Assembly (NCBI GenBank): GCA_035456405.1
Contig: DATIDG010000064.1
Coordinates: 1-64,000, forward strand
DNA length: 64,000 nucleotides
Origin: JAGVSZ01 sp035456405
GTDB lineage: Bacteria; Pseudomonadota; Gammaproteobacteria; Burkholderiales; SG8-39
Reading direction: 5' to 3'
The notes beneath the pieces were generated by a model. That model did not search any database. It saw only the letters and a list, made by a program, of their open reading frames with translations, and was not told the origin of the DNA. The position numbers and the translations under genes were made by a program. Below are positions 16,791 to 24,880 of this stretch, piece after piece. The stretch's first letter is position 1, and each line of letters starts with the position of its first letter.

Positions 16791-16815
16791 AAAAACAAGA
16801 GCCGCATTACGCGGC
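16791..16815 (-). terminator. Intrinsic terminator of the tRNA-Arg gene
   Basis: Read on the minus strand, the hairpin GCCGC-GTAAT-GCGGC (stem 16811-16815 with 16801-16805) is followed by TCTTGTTTTT. It lies about 18 bases past the tRNA 3' end. The 16655-16833 stretch around it holds no gene I can support. Confidence 0.7.
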
Positions 16816-16833
16816 CCTAAGTGCTTCGTTAAC

Positions 16834-16910
16834 TGGCGCGCCCGGCAGGAGTCGAACCTGCGACCTTTGGCTTCGGAAACCAACACTCTATCCAACTGAG
16901 CTACGGGCGC
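16834..16910 (-). tRNA. tRNA-Arg (anticodon CCG), 3' CCA encoded
   Basis: The minus strand folds as a complete cloverleaf. The acceptor GCGCCCG (5') pairs with CGGGCGC (3'), followed by discriminator G and an encoded CCA. The D arm is GCTC...GAGT, the anticodon loop TTCCGAA gives anticodon CCG, and the T arm is GCAGG-TTCGACT-CCTGC. It reads CGG arginine codons, which are common in this GC-rich genome. It is divergent from the triheme cytochrome gene and has its own intrinsic terminator downstream. Confidence 0.97.
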
Positions 16911-17000
16911 GCGGAGGAGCGAGCGCATTTTACCGCAAGGGGGCGGGCGGCTATAATCGCGCCCTCCCATCCGCGCCACCCTCCTCCGAGGCGTCGAACG

Positions 17001-18080
17001 ATGAAAGACCAAGGCTTCGAGCACGCCCACTCCTCCCCGATCAAGACTCCGCAGCAGCTGGCCATCGTGGTGGTGCTGGCGTTCGTCATCCCGGTCGTCG
17101 GATTGATTCTCCTCGCGGGCTTCGTGATCTCCAGCTACCGCGCCGCGTCGAGCATCGAAGCCCCCGACGCCATCGCGCGGCGCATCCAGCCGGTCGCGCG
17201 CGTCGAGTTCGCGGACGCGCCCGCGGGACCGCGCGCGGCGAAGAGCGGCGAAGAGGTCTACAAGGCGATCTGCGCCGCGTGCCACGGCACGGGCGTGGCC
17301 GGCGCGTGGAAGTTCGGCGACAAGGCCGCCTGGGCCCCGCGCATCACGGAAGGCCTTGATGCGCTCGCGAAGAACGCGATCAACGGCATCCGCGCGATGC
17401 CGCCGCGCGGGGGCAACCCCGACCTGTCCGATCTCGAGGTGACGCGCGCCGTCGCTTACATTGCGAACGCTGCCGGGGCGAACTTCAAGGAACCGGCAGC
17501 GCCCGCGGCGGCGGCGAAGCCTGCCGCGGCGGCCGCCGAGCGCACCGGCGAGCAGATCGTGACCGCGGGCTGCGGCAACTGCCACCTGACCGGCGAGGGC
17601 GGTGCGCCGAAGGTCGGCGATCGCGCGGCGTGGTCGAAGCGCATCTCGGCCGGGATCGACAAGGTGACCGCGAGCGCGATCCGCGGTCACGGCGGCATGC
17701 CCGCGCGCGGCGGCTTCGCCGATCTCACCGATCCTGAGGTGCGCAAGGCGATTCTGTACATGTTCGACTCCGGCGGCGGAAAGCTCGTGCCCGCCGCGAC
17801 CGCGCCTGCGCCCGCTGCCGCGGCAGCGCCTCCTGCCGACGACAAGGGCAAGGCGGTGTACAACCAGGCGTGCGTGGCGTGCCACGGCCAGGGCGTTGCC
17901 GGCGCACCGAAGTTCGGCGACACGGCCGCGTGGGCGCCGCGGATCAAGACCGGGATGGAGGCGCTCTACACGACCTCGCTCAAGGGCAAGGGCGCGATGC
18001 CGCCCAAGGGCGGGAACACGACGCTCGCCGACGCCGATGTGAAGGCGGCGGTCGACTACATGGTGGCCGCGGCGAAGTAA
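17001..18080 (+). CDS. Membrane-anchored triheme cytochrome c (three cytochrome c5-like domains)
   Basis: A 359-residue protein with one N-terminal transmembrane helix (about residues 20-45) and three periplasmic heme domains. Heme sites are CAACH (C91-H95), CGNCH (C191-H195) and CVACH (C291-H295), with candidate methionine ligands in AMPPRGG (M133), GMPARGG (M233) and AMPPKGG (M333). The domains repeat at exactly 100 residues and are joined by Ala/Pro-rich linkers. Such proteins shuttle electrons between quinol-oxidising complexes and terminal oxidases. Domains 1 and 3 resemble each other more than domain 2 (both have VAGA.KFGD.AAWAPRI). No oxidase gene adjoins it. Confidence 0.92.
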   Translation: MKDQGFEHAHSSPIKTPQQLAIVVVLAFVIPVVGLILLAGFVISSYRAASSIEAPDAIARRIQPVARVEFADAPAGPRAAKSGEEVYKAICAACHGTGVAGAWKFGDKAAWAPRITEGLDALAKNAINGIRAMPPRGGNPDLSDLEVTRAVAYIANAAGANFKEPAAPAAAAKPAAAAAERTGEQIVTAGCGNCHLTGEGGAPKVGDRAAWSKRISAGIDKVTASAIRGHGGMPARGGFADLTDPEVRKAILYMFDSGGGKLVPAATAPAPAAAAAPPADDKGKAVYNQACVACHGQGVAGAPKFGDTAAWAPRIKTGMEALYTTSLKGKGAMPPKGGNTTLADADVKAAVDYMVAAAK

Positions 18081-18103
18081 CGGTCGCGGCCGGTGACCAA
18101 AGG

Positions 18104-18126
18104 GGCGGCTGCCGCCGCACTTTTTT
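18104..18126 (+). terminator. Candidate terminator after the triheme cytochrome
   Basis: GGCGG-CTG-CCGCC (18104-18116) is followed four bases later by six T residues (18121-18126). The stem is short and the U-tract displaced, so this is a moderate call. Confidence 0.5.
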
Positions 18127-18151
18127 GTTCGCACGCGCCGCGGCCCGCCGG

Positions 18152-18180
18152 TTGACACTGCCGGGGAACGATGCAATCCT
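18152..18180 (+). promoter_or_regulatory. Candidate promoter for tctC
   Basis: A perfect TTGACA lies at 18152-18157. At 17 bases' spacing there is AATCCT, a poor -10, and TGCAAT lies at shorter spacing. The position, between a terminator and the tctC start about 80 bases downstream, is right. Confidence 0.4.
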
Positions 18181-18258
18181 GCCGCGCGTTCCGCCCGCGG
18201 GAAGAATGAGCGCCGCAACGGCCGCCTCGCACGGACGTCCCATCGAAGGAGGATGCGC

Positions 18259-19227
18259 ATGCTTCGCCGTACCGCCCTGCGGCTCGCCGCCGCCGTCGTC
18301 GCTCTTGCACTTGCTCCGGTTGCGGCTGCGCAGTACCCGAACCGTCCGATCACGCTCATCGTCCCGTGGGGCGCGGGCGGCGGCACCGACGCGACCGCGC
18401 GCATCCTCGCGAGCATCATGGAGAAGGAGCTGAAGCAGCCGGTCAACGTCGTCAACCGCACCGGCGGCAACGGCGTGGTCGGGCACTCCGCCATCGCGGA
18501 AGCGCCGGCCGACGGCTACACGATCGGCCTCATCACCGTCGAGATCGGGATGATGCACTGGCAGGGGCTCACCAAGCTCACCGGCGCGTCGTACACGCCG
18601 CTCGGCCTCGTCAATGCCGATCCGGCGGGCCTGCAGGTGCGGGCCGACTCGCCGTACAAGACGGCGAAGGAGCTCGTCGACGCGATCAAGGCGAACCCGG
18701 GCAAGTTCAAGGCGTCGGGCACCGGCCAGGGCGGGATCTGGCACCTCTCGATCGCGGGCATGCTCAAGAGCCTCAACGTCGATCCCGCGACCGTCCCCTG
18801 GGTTCCGTCGAACGGCGCGGCGCCTGGCCTGCAGGATCTCGTCGCCGGCGGCGTCGAGATCGTGCCGTGCTCGATTCCGGAGGCCCGCTCCCTCATCGAC
18901 GCGGGCAAGGTCAGGAGCCTGGCGATCATGGACGCGAACCCGCCGTCGCTCTATCCGAACGTCCCGCCGCTGAAGACGGCGCTCGGCACCGACTGGTCGA
19001 TGGCCGCGTGGCGGGGCATGGCGGCGCCGAAGGGGATCGGGAAGGACGTCGAAGCGAAGCTCGTCGACGCCGTGAAGAAGGCCTACGACAGCGCCGACTA
19101 CAAGAAATTCATGACCGATCGCGGCTTCGGCGTCATCTACATGCCGCCGGCGGAGTTCGCGAAATTCATGGAGAAGTCGTCGAACGACCTGGGCGCGACG
19201 ATGAAGGCGGTCGGCATCGTCAAGTGA
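18259..19227 (+). CDS. tctC: Tripartite tricarboxylate transporter substrate-binding protein (Bug/TctC family)
   Basis: A 322-residue periplasmic binding protein with a signal peptide ending VAAAQ. The mature start QYPNRPITLIVPWGAGGGTD is the signature of Bug proteins, followed by the conserved AEAPADGYTIG. It captures a carboxylate outside the inner membrane and delivers it to TctAB. I prefer the second of two close ATG codons, since AAGGAGG (18246-18252) abuts the first at 18253. It is followed by two hairpins and then tctB and tctA, so it is the first gene of a complete transporter. Substrate is not predictable from sequence alone. Confidence 0.93.
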   Translation: MLRRTALRLAAAVVALALAPVAAAQYPNRPITLIVPWGAGGGTDATARILASIMEKELKQPVNVVNRTGGNGVVGHSAIAEAPADGYTIGLITVEIGMMHWQGLTKLTGASYTPLGLVNADPAGLQVRADSPYKTAKELVDAIKANPGKFKASGTGQGGIWHLSIAGMLKSLNVDPATVPWVPSNGAAPGLQDLVAGGVEIVPCSIPEARSLIDAGKVRSLAIMDANPPSLYPNVPPLKTALGTDWSMAAWRGMAAPKGIGKDVEAKLVDAVKKAYDSADYKKFMTDRGFGVIYMPPAEFAKFMEKSSNDLGATMKAVGIVK

Positions 19228-19306
19228 CCGCGTGCGAGCGCGGTCATAACGACGCGAGCCGAGATCCGGTCGGGTGATCGAACCGGGTTCCGGATTGCGC
19301 CGGAAC
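19227..19306. repeat. Two hairpins between tctC and tctB, the second a dispersed-repeat type
   Basis: ACCGCG-tgcgag-CGCGGT (19227-19244) begins at the last base of the tctC stop codon. A second perfect stem GTTCCGG-attgcg-CCGGAAC lies at 19287-19306. The second resembles the widespread short palindromes of the GTCATTCCGGC..GCCGGAAT type found in proteobacterial genomes. Such hairpins after a binding-protein gene can stabilise its mRNA and lower expression of the downstream membrane genes. Confidence 0.65.
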
Positions 19307-19317
19307 GACGTTCGCGA

Positions 19318-19785
19318 GTGAAGATCAACGACGCCGTCGTCGGTGTCGCGCTGATCGCCCTCGCGATCGCGATTCTCGTCCACATCCAGGTCTACCCGCT
19401 CATACCCGGGCAGAAGTACGGCCCGGCGCTCTTTCCCGGCCTCATCGCCGTCGGATTCATCGCGACCGGTGCGCTGCTGGTCACGCGCGGCGTGAGGCAG
19501 GGCCTCCCGCTGGTGCAGGTGTCCCCCTGGCTCCGGTCGCCGGGCATGGTCACGAACTTCCTCGCGGTCTGCGCAGCGCTCGTCCTCTACATCGTCGCCG
19601 CCGGTCCGCTCGGATTCATCCCGACCGGCGTGATCCTCCTCGCCGCGCTGTTCCTGAAGTTCGGCGTGCGGCCAGTGCGCGCAATCGTCACCGCGGTCGT
19701 GGCGACCCTGGTGATCCATACCGCGTTCTACAAACTGCTCAAGGTGCCGCTGCCCTGGGGGCTGCTCGAGCGCCTCGTCTGGTAG
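19318..19785 (+). CDS. tctB: Tripartite tricarboxylate transporter small membrane subunit TctB
   Basis: A 155-residue protein with four predicted transmembrane segments (about residues 5-25, 37-57, 82-100 and 118-140), the size and topology of TctB. The start is a GTG without a good ribosome site. TctB is the poorly conserved small subunit that pairs with TctA in the inner membrane. It lies between tctC and tctA on the same strand, which decides the assignment. Seven bases separate it from tctA. Confidence 0.88.
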   Translation: MKINDAVVGVALIALAIAILVHIQVYPLIPGQKYGPALFPGLIAVGFIATGALLVTRGVRQGLPLVQVSPWLRSPGMVTNFLAVCAALVLYIVAAGPLGFIPTGVILLAALFLKFGVRPVRAIVTAVVATLVIHTAFYKLLKVPLPWGLLERLVW

Positions 19786-19792
19786 CCGCCCG

Positions 19793-21286
19793 ATGGCCAG
19801 CATCGTCGTAGCGTTCGGCCTGGTGTTCGAGCCCTACACGATCTTCGTCATCCTCCTTGCGGCGCTCTTCGGCCTCTTCGTCGGCGCGGTGCCCGGCCTG
19901 ACCGCGACGATGGCGACCGCGCTGCTCGTGCCGGTGACCTTCTTCATGCCGCCGGTACCGGCAATCGCCGCGCTCGTCACCGCGACCGCGATGGCGATCT
20001 TCTCCGGCGACATCCCCGGCGCGCTGATGCGCATTCCGGGCACGCCGGCGTCCGCCGCCTACACCGACGAGTCTTACATGATGACGAAGAACGGGGAGGC
20101 TGAGACGGTGCTCGGCGCCGACCTCGTGTTCTCGGTGATCGGCGGGATCTTCGGCACCGTCGTGCTCGTCGCAGCGGCGCCGACGCTCGCCGAAATCGCG
20201 CTCAAGTTCAGCTCGTTCGAGTACTTCTGGCTGGTGCTGCTCGGCCTCACCAGCGCGGTGATCATCACGCTGGGCGACACGCTGAAAGGGATAGTGTCCC
20301 TGCTGGCCGGCCTGCTGATCTCGGCGATCGGACTCGACAACCCGGCGGGTTTCCCGCGCTTCACGTTCGGTTCGATCGAGCTGCTCGGCTCGGTGGGCCT
20401 GATCCCGATGATGATCGGGATGTTCGCGGTGTCCGAGATCCTGCGCTTCGCCGTGTCGGCCGGCGACGGCTCACAAGCGTTCCGCAAGCAGATCGGGAAC
20501 GTCTTCCGCGGCATGTGGCAGCTGTGCTTGAAGTACCCGTGGTCGATCCTGCGGGGCAGCGCCCTCGGCACCGCGATCGGCGCGCTGCCGGGCGCCGGGG
20601 CCGACATCGCGGCGTGGATGTCCTACGCGGTGTCCAAGCGCTTCTCGAAGACGCCCGAGAAGTTCGGGACCGGGCACGTCGAGGGAATCGTCGAAGCGGG
20701 CGCGGCCAACAACAGCGCGCTCGCTGGCGCCTGGATTCCGGCGCTCGTCTTCGGCATCCCCGGCGACTCGATCACCGCGATCGTCATCGGCGTGCTCTAC
20801 ATCAAGGGCATGAACCCGGGGCCGACGCTGTTCATCGACAACCCCGCGAACATCTACGCGGTGTTCCTCGTGTTCTTCCTCGCGAACCTGCTGCTGATTC
20901 CGCTCGGCTGGGCCGCGATCAAGGCGGCGCGGCGGATCCTCGACGTGCCGCGCAACGTGCTGATGCCGATCATCCTGCTGTTCTGCATCGTGGGGGCGTT
21001 CGCAATCAACAACACCGTTTTCGCGGTGATCATCATCCTCGTGTTTGGCGTCGCCGCCTACTTCATGGAGGAGAACGGCTATCCGGTCGCGCCGGCGATC
21101 CTCGGCGTGATCCTCGGCGCGATGCTCGAGGAGCACTTCGTCACTTCGATGATCAAGTCAGATGGACGGTTTCTCGGGTTCTTCGAGCGGCCGATCGCCG
21201 CCGGCCTCGGGATCGTCACGATCCTCGTCTGGCTGCTGCCGCTCGCGCGGTGGTTCCTCGCGCGCCGGCGCACGGCGCGCGCTTGA
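19793..21286 (+). CDS. tctA: Tripartite tricarboxylate transporter large permease TctA
   Basis: A 497-residue permease with 11-12 hydrophobic segments. It has the family motif GAVPGLTATMATALLVPVTF near the N-terminus, the matching second-half motif GALPGAGADIAAWMSYA, and KRFSKTPEKFGTGHVEGIVEAGAANNS. TctA forms the transport path for carboxylates brought by the Bug protein. It is translated from an ATG 7 bases after tctB. Its end is 18 bases from the end of a convergent TRAP permease gene. Confidence 0.95.
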   Translation: MASIVVAFGLVFEPYTIFVILLAALFGLFVGAVPGLTATMATALLVPVTFFMPPVPAIAALVTATAMAIFSGDIPGALMRIPGTPASAAYTDESYMMTKNGEAETVLGADLVFSVIGGIFGTVVLVAAAPTLAEIALKFSSFEYFWLVLLGLTSAVIITLGDTLKGIVSLLAGLLISAIGLDNPAGFPRFTFGSIELLGSVGLIPMMIGMFAVSEILRFAVSAGDGSQAFRKQIGNVFRGMWQLCLKYPWSILRGSALGTAIGALPGAGADIAAWMSYAVSKRFSKTPEKFGTGHVEGIVEAGAANNSALAGAWIPALVFGIPGDSITAIVIGVLYIKGMNPGPTLFIDNPANIYAVFLVFFLANLLLIPLGWAAIKAARRILDVPRNVLMPIILLFCIVGAFAINNTVFAVIIILVFGVAAYFMEENGYPVAPAILGVILGAMLEEHFVTSMIKSDGRFLGFFERPIAAGLGIVTILVWLLPLARWFLARRRTARA

Positions 21287-21304
21287 CGAGCACGGCGTGC
21301 GGGC

Positions 21305-23455
21305 TCAGTGCGACGGCGCGGGACGTCCGCCGCGGCCGCGCAGGATCTGGTAGGCGTAGACCGAGCCGCCGAGGGCGATGCCGATTACGTCGGTGATCGC
21401 CCCCGGATGCATGCACAGCAGCGCCGCGACGATCATCACCGCGCGAAGCGGGGCGGAGAGCAGCCCGCGCGCCCAGCCTTCGGTCCCCGCGGCGAGGAAC
21501 CACACCCCGATCGACGCCGTGACGCCGGCGTGGAGGATCTCCAGCCACGTCCCCTGCATCAGCAGCACCGGGCTGAAGAAGAACATCAACGGCACGATGA
21601 ACGTGGCGAGGCCCATCTTCATCGCGATCCACGAGGTCTTCCATGGATCCGACTGCGCCATGCCGGCCGCCGCGAACGAAGCGAGCGCGACCGGCGGCGT
21701 GATCGCCGAGATCACCGCGAAGTAGAAGATAAACATGTGCGCGACGAGCGGCGGCACGCCCATCTTGGTCACGCCCGGCGCGATCACGGCCGCCGCGATC
21801 GCGTAGGCCGCGGTGGTCGGCATCCCCATTCCCAGGATGAGCGCGACCAACGCGGCGAAAATCATCGCCATCAGCTGGCTTTGCCCGGCGAGCGTAAGCA
21901 GCATCTGCGAGAACCGCCCACCGATGCCGGTGAGGGCGATGACGCCGACGATGACGCCCGCGCAGGCGCACACGGCGACGAGCTGGGTGCAGTCCTTCGC
22001 CGCGCCGATCAGGCCGTCGCCGGTGCGCTTCCAGCCGAACGCCGCAGCGAGGATCAGCACTGCCACGGCCACCACGAGGAACGGGCCCCACTCGCCCATC
22101 CCGGCTTGAGCGAACCCGGCCAGGGTCGCCGGGACAAAATAGAAGAGCCCGCCCAGGATCCCGACCGCAGCCAGGCGCAAGACGAGGCGCTGCACGACTT
22201 CGAGCACCGCAAGGCGCTTCTGCGCCACCTCATTGCCGCCGACGTCGCGCAACCTGAACGCGATGACGCCGGCGATCATCGCCGTGCCGATCCCCAGCGC
22301 GCCGGCGCGGAACGGCGAGAGTCCCCCGAAAAGCGCCCAGACGAGCACGACGATGGGCGTGAACATGTAAAGCAGCGAGACCATCTGGCCGAGCGGCGGA
22401 AGCTCGTGCCGCGATACGCCGCGCAAACCGAGGCGGATCGCGTGCAGGTCGACGTGGATCCAGCACGCGATGTAGAAGAGCACCGCCGGCATGATCGCCG
22501 CGAACGCGATGTCCCCGTAGGGGATGCCGGTGATCTCGGCCATCAGGAAGGCGCCCGCGCCCATCACCGGCGGGGTGATCTGGCCGCCGGTGGACGAGGT
22601 CGCCTCGATCGCCGCGGCAGTCTCCTTGTCGTAGCCGACCTTGCGCATCATCGGGATCGTGACCATCCCGGAGGCGACTACGTTCGCGACCGCCGATCCC
22701 GAGATCGATCCCACCATGATCCCCGACGCCACCGCCGCCTTCGCCGGGCCGCCGCGCGCCCAGCCGAACAGGGCGTTGCACAGGTCGTTGATGTAGTCGC
22801 CCACCTTCGACACCGTCAGGAACGCGGCAAAAGTGACGAACAGGATGATGTAGGTGGAGGAGACCTGCGTCGTGACCCCGAAGATCCCGTACTCGCTGTA
22901 GATGTAGGTGAAGAACCGATCGACGCCAAAGCCCTTGTGCTCGAGCACGCCGGGCATCCACGGCCCGACGAAGGCGTAGAGGATGAATATGGAGGCGATG
23001 AGCGGCAGCGTAAGCCCGGCCGCACGCCGCGCGAACTCGAGGACGAGCAGCGTCCCGACGACGCCGCTGATGACGTCACCGGTGGTGAACTGTGCGCCGG
23101 CGCGGAACAGCAGCCCATCGAGCTCTACCACGACGTAGACCGCGCAGGCGATCGACGCGAGCACGAGGATCCAGTCGTACCACGGGACACCCTCGCTGCG
23201 AATACGGTGCGCGGCGGTGTAGAGGATGAACCCGATGGCAGCGCCCCAGCCGACATGGATGGCGCGGAACAGCAGCGGCTCCAGGGGATAGAAGTTGAGG
23301 ACGATCAGGTGAAAGACCGTGAAGCCCATCGCGAGCCACGCGAGCAGCCAGCCTTCCCACTTGCGCAGGCTCCGCTTGTTGCCGCCGTACTCCTCCTCGA
23401 CCGCCAGCTTCGCGACAGCGGGCGCGGCGTCCGGACGGTGGTGTGCTGCGGACAT
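21305..23455 (-). CDS. TRAP transporter fused permease (DctQM-type, TAXI family partner)
   Basis: A 716-residue membrane protein. The first about 200 residues carry a small 4-helix Q-like region, and the rest is the large M-type permease with about 12 helices. Conserved stretches include GSISGSAVANVVASGMVTIPMMRKVGYDKETAAAIEA (partial view), SSTGGQITPPVMGAGAF and the second-half LGMGMPTTAAY. Fused permeases pair with TAXI-type binding proteins, and one is encoded 86 bases upstream on the same strand. It uses an ion gradient for uptake, commonly of C4-dicarboxylates or other carboxylates. Substrate unknown. Confidence 0.93.
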   Translation of the reverse strand: MSAAHHRPDAAPAVAKLAVEEEYGGNKRSLRKWEGWLLAWLAMGFTVFHLIVLNFYPLEPLLFRAIHVGWGAAIGFILYTAAHRIRSEGVPWYDWILVLASIACAVYVVVELDGLLFRAGAQFTTGDVISGVVGTLLVLEFARRAAGLTLPLIASIFILYAFVGPWMPGVLEHKGFGVDRFFTYIYSEYGIFGVTTQVSSTYIILFVTFAAFLTVSKVGDYINDLCNALFGWARGGPAKAAVASGIMVGSISGSAVANVVASGMVTIPMMRKVGYDKETAAAIEATSSTGGQITPPVMGAGAFLMAEITGIPYGDIAFAAIMPAVLFYIACWIHVDLHAIRLGLRGVSRHELPPLGQMVSLLYMFTPIVVLVWALFGGLSPFRAGALGIGTAMIAGVIAFRLRDVGGNEVAQKRLAVLEVVQRLVLRLAAVGILGGLFYFVPATLAGFAQAGMGEWGPFLVVAVAVLILAAAFGWKRTGDGLIGAAKDCTQLVAVCACAGVIVGVIALTGIGGRFSQMLLTLAGQSQLMAMIFAALVALILGMGMPTTAAYAIAAAVIAPGVTKMGVPPLVAHMFIFYFAVISAITPPVALASFAAAGMAQSDPWKTSWIAMKMGLATFIVPLMFFFSPVLLMQGTWLEILHAGVTASIGVWFLAAGTEGWARGLLSAPLRAVMIVAALLCMHPGAITDVIGIALGGSVYAYQILRGRGGRPAPSH

Positions 23456-23541
23456 GTGTCCCCTCCTCCCAGAGACGAGAATGCCGCGCCGGGGCGATCG
23501 GCCCCGGCGCGGCGCGCTCTCGGGTCAGCGCCTCCGAAGCG

Positions 23542-24540
23542 CTACTGCGGCAGCAGGTTCTTCGGGATGTTGATGCCTTTCTCCTTGTAGAACCGCACCG
23601 TGCCCGGATGGAACGGCAGGAACGTGTTGCGGTTCCAGTTCTCGGTGATCGTCTCCTTGCCGGCGGCGTGCCCCTTCACCAGTTGGGGGTTGTTCTCGAG
23701 CACCGCTTTCGTGACCGCGTACACGAGGTCCTCGGGCACGTCCTTGTTCGCGATCGCGAAGTTGAAGACGCCGACCGTCTTGTGATCCACGGTCTGCTGC
23801 TTGTAGGTGCCCTTCGGGATGAGCGAGTCGGAGAGCTCCGGCAGGGCCTTCTTGAGCCGCGCGATCTCGTCGTCGGTATAGGTGAAGAAGGTGACCTTGT
23901 TGGTCGTCTCCAGCTCCGAGTACGCCGCGATCGGGATGCCCGCGCAGAACGGAAACGCGTCGATCAGCCCGTCCTGGAGATTGCCCGCCATGTCGGATGC
24001 CTGGCCGTTGCGGATGGTGACGTCGACGCCGAGCGCCTTGAACATGAGCGGGAAGTAGGTCCCGCAGGTGCCCGCGCGGGGGCCGACGCCGGCGCGCTTG
24101 CCGGCTAGGTCTTTCACGCTCTTGATGCCCGATTTCTCAAGCGCGACGAAGTGGAACGGCGTGTCGTACATCGGGAACATCGCGCGGATGTTGCGGTACT
24201 GCTTGCCCTTGGTCCAGTCCCCTTTGCCTTCCCACGCCTGCAGCGCGACGCCCATCGTCGACATGCCGAAGTCGACCTGCCGGGAGTCGGTGAGGATGAT
24301 GTTCTGATTCGGTCCCTGCGTCTGCTGGGTGCTGATGTTGGTGCCGATCTTCTCGTTGACGAGGCTCGCCCAGACCTGGCCGTAGACGAAGTACGTACCG
24401 CCCACCGACGCGGTGCCGAGGGTGAGGTTCTTCGGCCAGTTGGGGTTCGCCTGGGCGTGCGCAGCGGTCGACCACACGGAAATTGCGGCAACCGAGAATG
24501 CCGCGGCTGCGACGGCGCGGATCGAATGCGTGAATCCCAT
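23542..24540 (-). CDS. TAXI family TRAP transporter substrate-binding protein
   Basis: A 332-residue periplasmic protein. The start MGFTHSIRAVAAAAFS has a strong ribosome site (GGAGGG), and the signal peptide ends AAHAQA. NLTLGTASVGGTYFVYGQVWASLVN is the TAXI N-terminal signature, followed by TQGPNQNIILTDSRQVDFGMS. Residues near TCGTYFPLM and DAFPFCAG are also typical. It binds substrate for the fused permease encoded downstream. Two cysteines in the mature part (in AGTCGTY and PFCAGIP) could form a disulfide. Substrate cannot be predicted. Confidence 0.92.
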   Translation of the reverse strand: MGFTHSIRAVAAAAFSVAAISVWSTAAHAQANPNWPKNLTLGTASVGGTYFVYGQVWASLVNEKIGTNISTQQTQGPNQNIILTDSRQVDFGMSTMGVALQAWEGKGDWTKGKQYRNIRAMFPMYDTPFHFVALEKSGIKSVKDLAGKRAGVGPRAGTCGTYFPLMFKALGVDVTIRNGQASDMAGNLQDGLIDAFPFCAGIPIAAYSELETTNKVTFFTYTDDEIARLKKALPELSDSLIPKGTYKQQTVDHKTVGVFNFAIANKDVPEDLVYAVTKAVLENNPQLVKGHAAGKETITENWNRNTFLPFHPGTVRFYKEKGINIPKNLLPQ

Positions 24541-24880
24541 TGCTCCCTCCAGTTGAAAAATGACGGCGCGCCGGCTCCGTGCACACCCCCTAGGCCGGCC
24601 ATTCGGCGCACAACCGTTCTTAACCGCTTGTCGCACCGCAATTTAGCACCCGCCCGAGGCCGAGGCAACGCGCATGTACCCGGTGCGGGGCGGCCCGCGT
24701 CCATCGGCTAGAATGCACCGGCCCCGGACGTCGAATGATCCTGCAACACTCGACCGGCTCCGGCGGTCCGCACGCCGCGGCGGTCGCGCCGGAAGAGACC
24801 GCCCCCGCGGTCTCGTGAACCGCGTGCTGCAAGCCGCGGACGGGGAGGTACGGGGATAGTTCCACGGTTCACTGTTCGCG
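24541..24880. other. 340-base divergent intergenic region
   Basis: No convincing gene is present on either strand. It should hold the promoters for the TAXI gene (leftward) and gshB (rightward). The best -10-like element for gshB is TAGAAT at 24709-24714, but I see no matching -35. The right end, just before the gshB ATG, is a short repeat shared with the gshB 3' end. Confidence 0.5.
24865..24880. repeat. Left copy of short repeat flanking gshB
   Basis: CGGTTCACTGTTCGCG ends at the base before the gshB ATG. Its reverse complement matches 14 of 16 bases of the copy at 25853-25868, which spans the gshB stop codon. The same wording (CGCGAACCG, GTGAACCG) recurs at the rlpA start near 46773-46802. 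Confidence 0.65.

Noticed and set aside
21308..23590. 760-codon plus-strand open frame opposite the TRAP permease
   Set aside because: The minus strand gives a well-formed multi-helix permease. The plus reading is charged shadow sequence.
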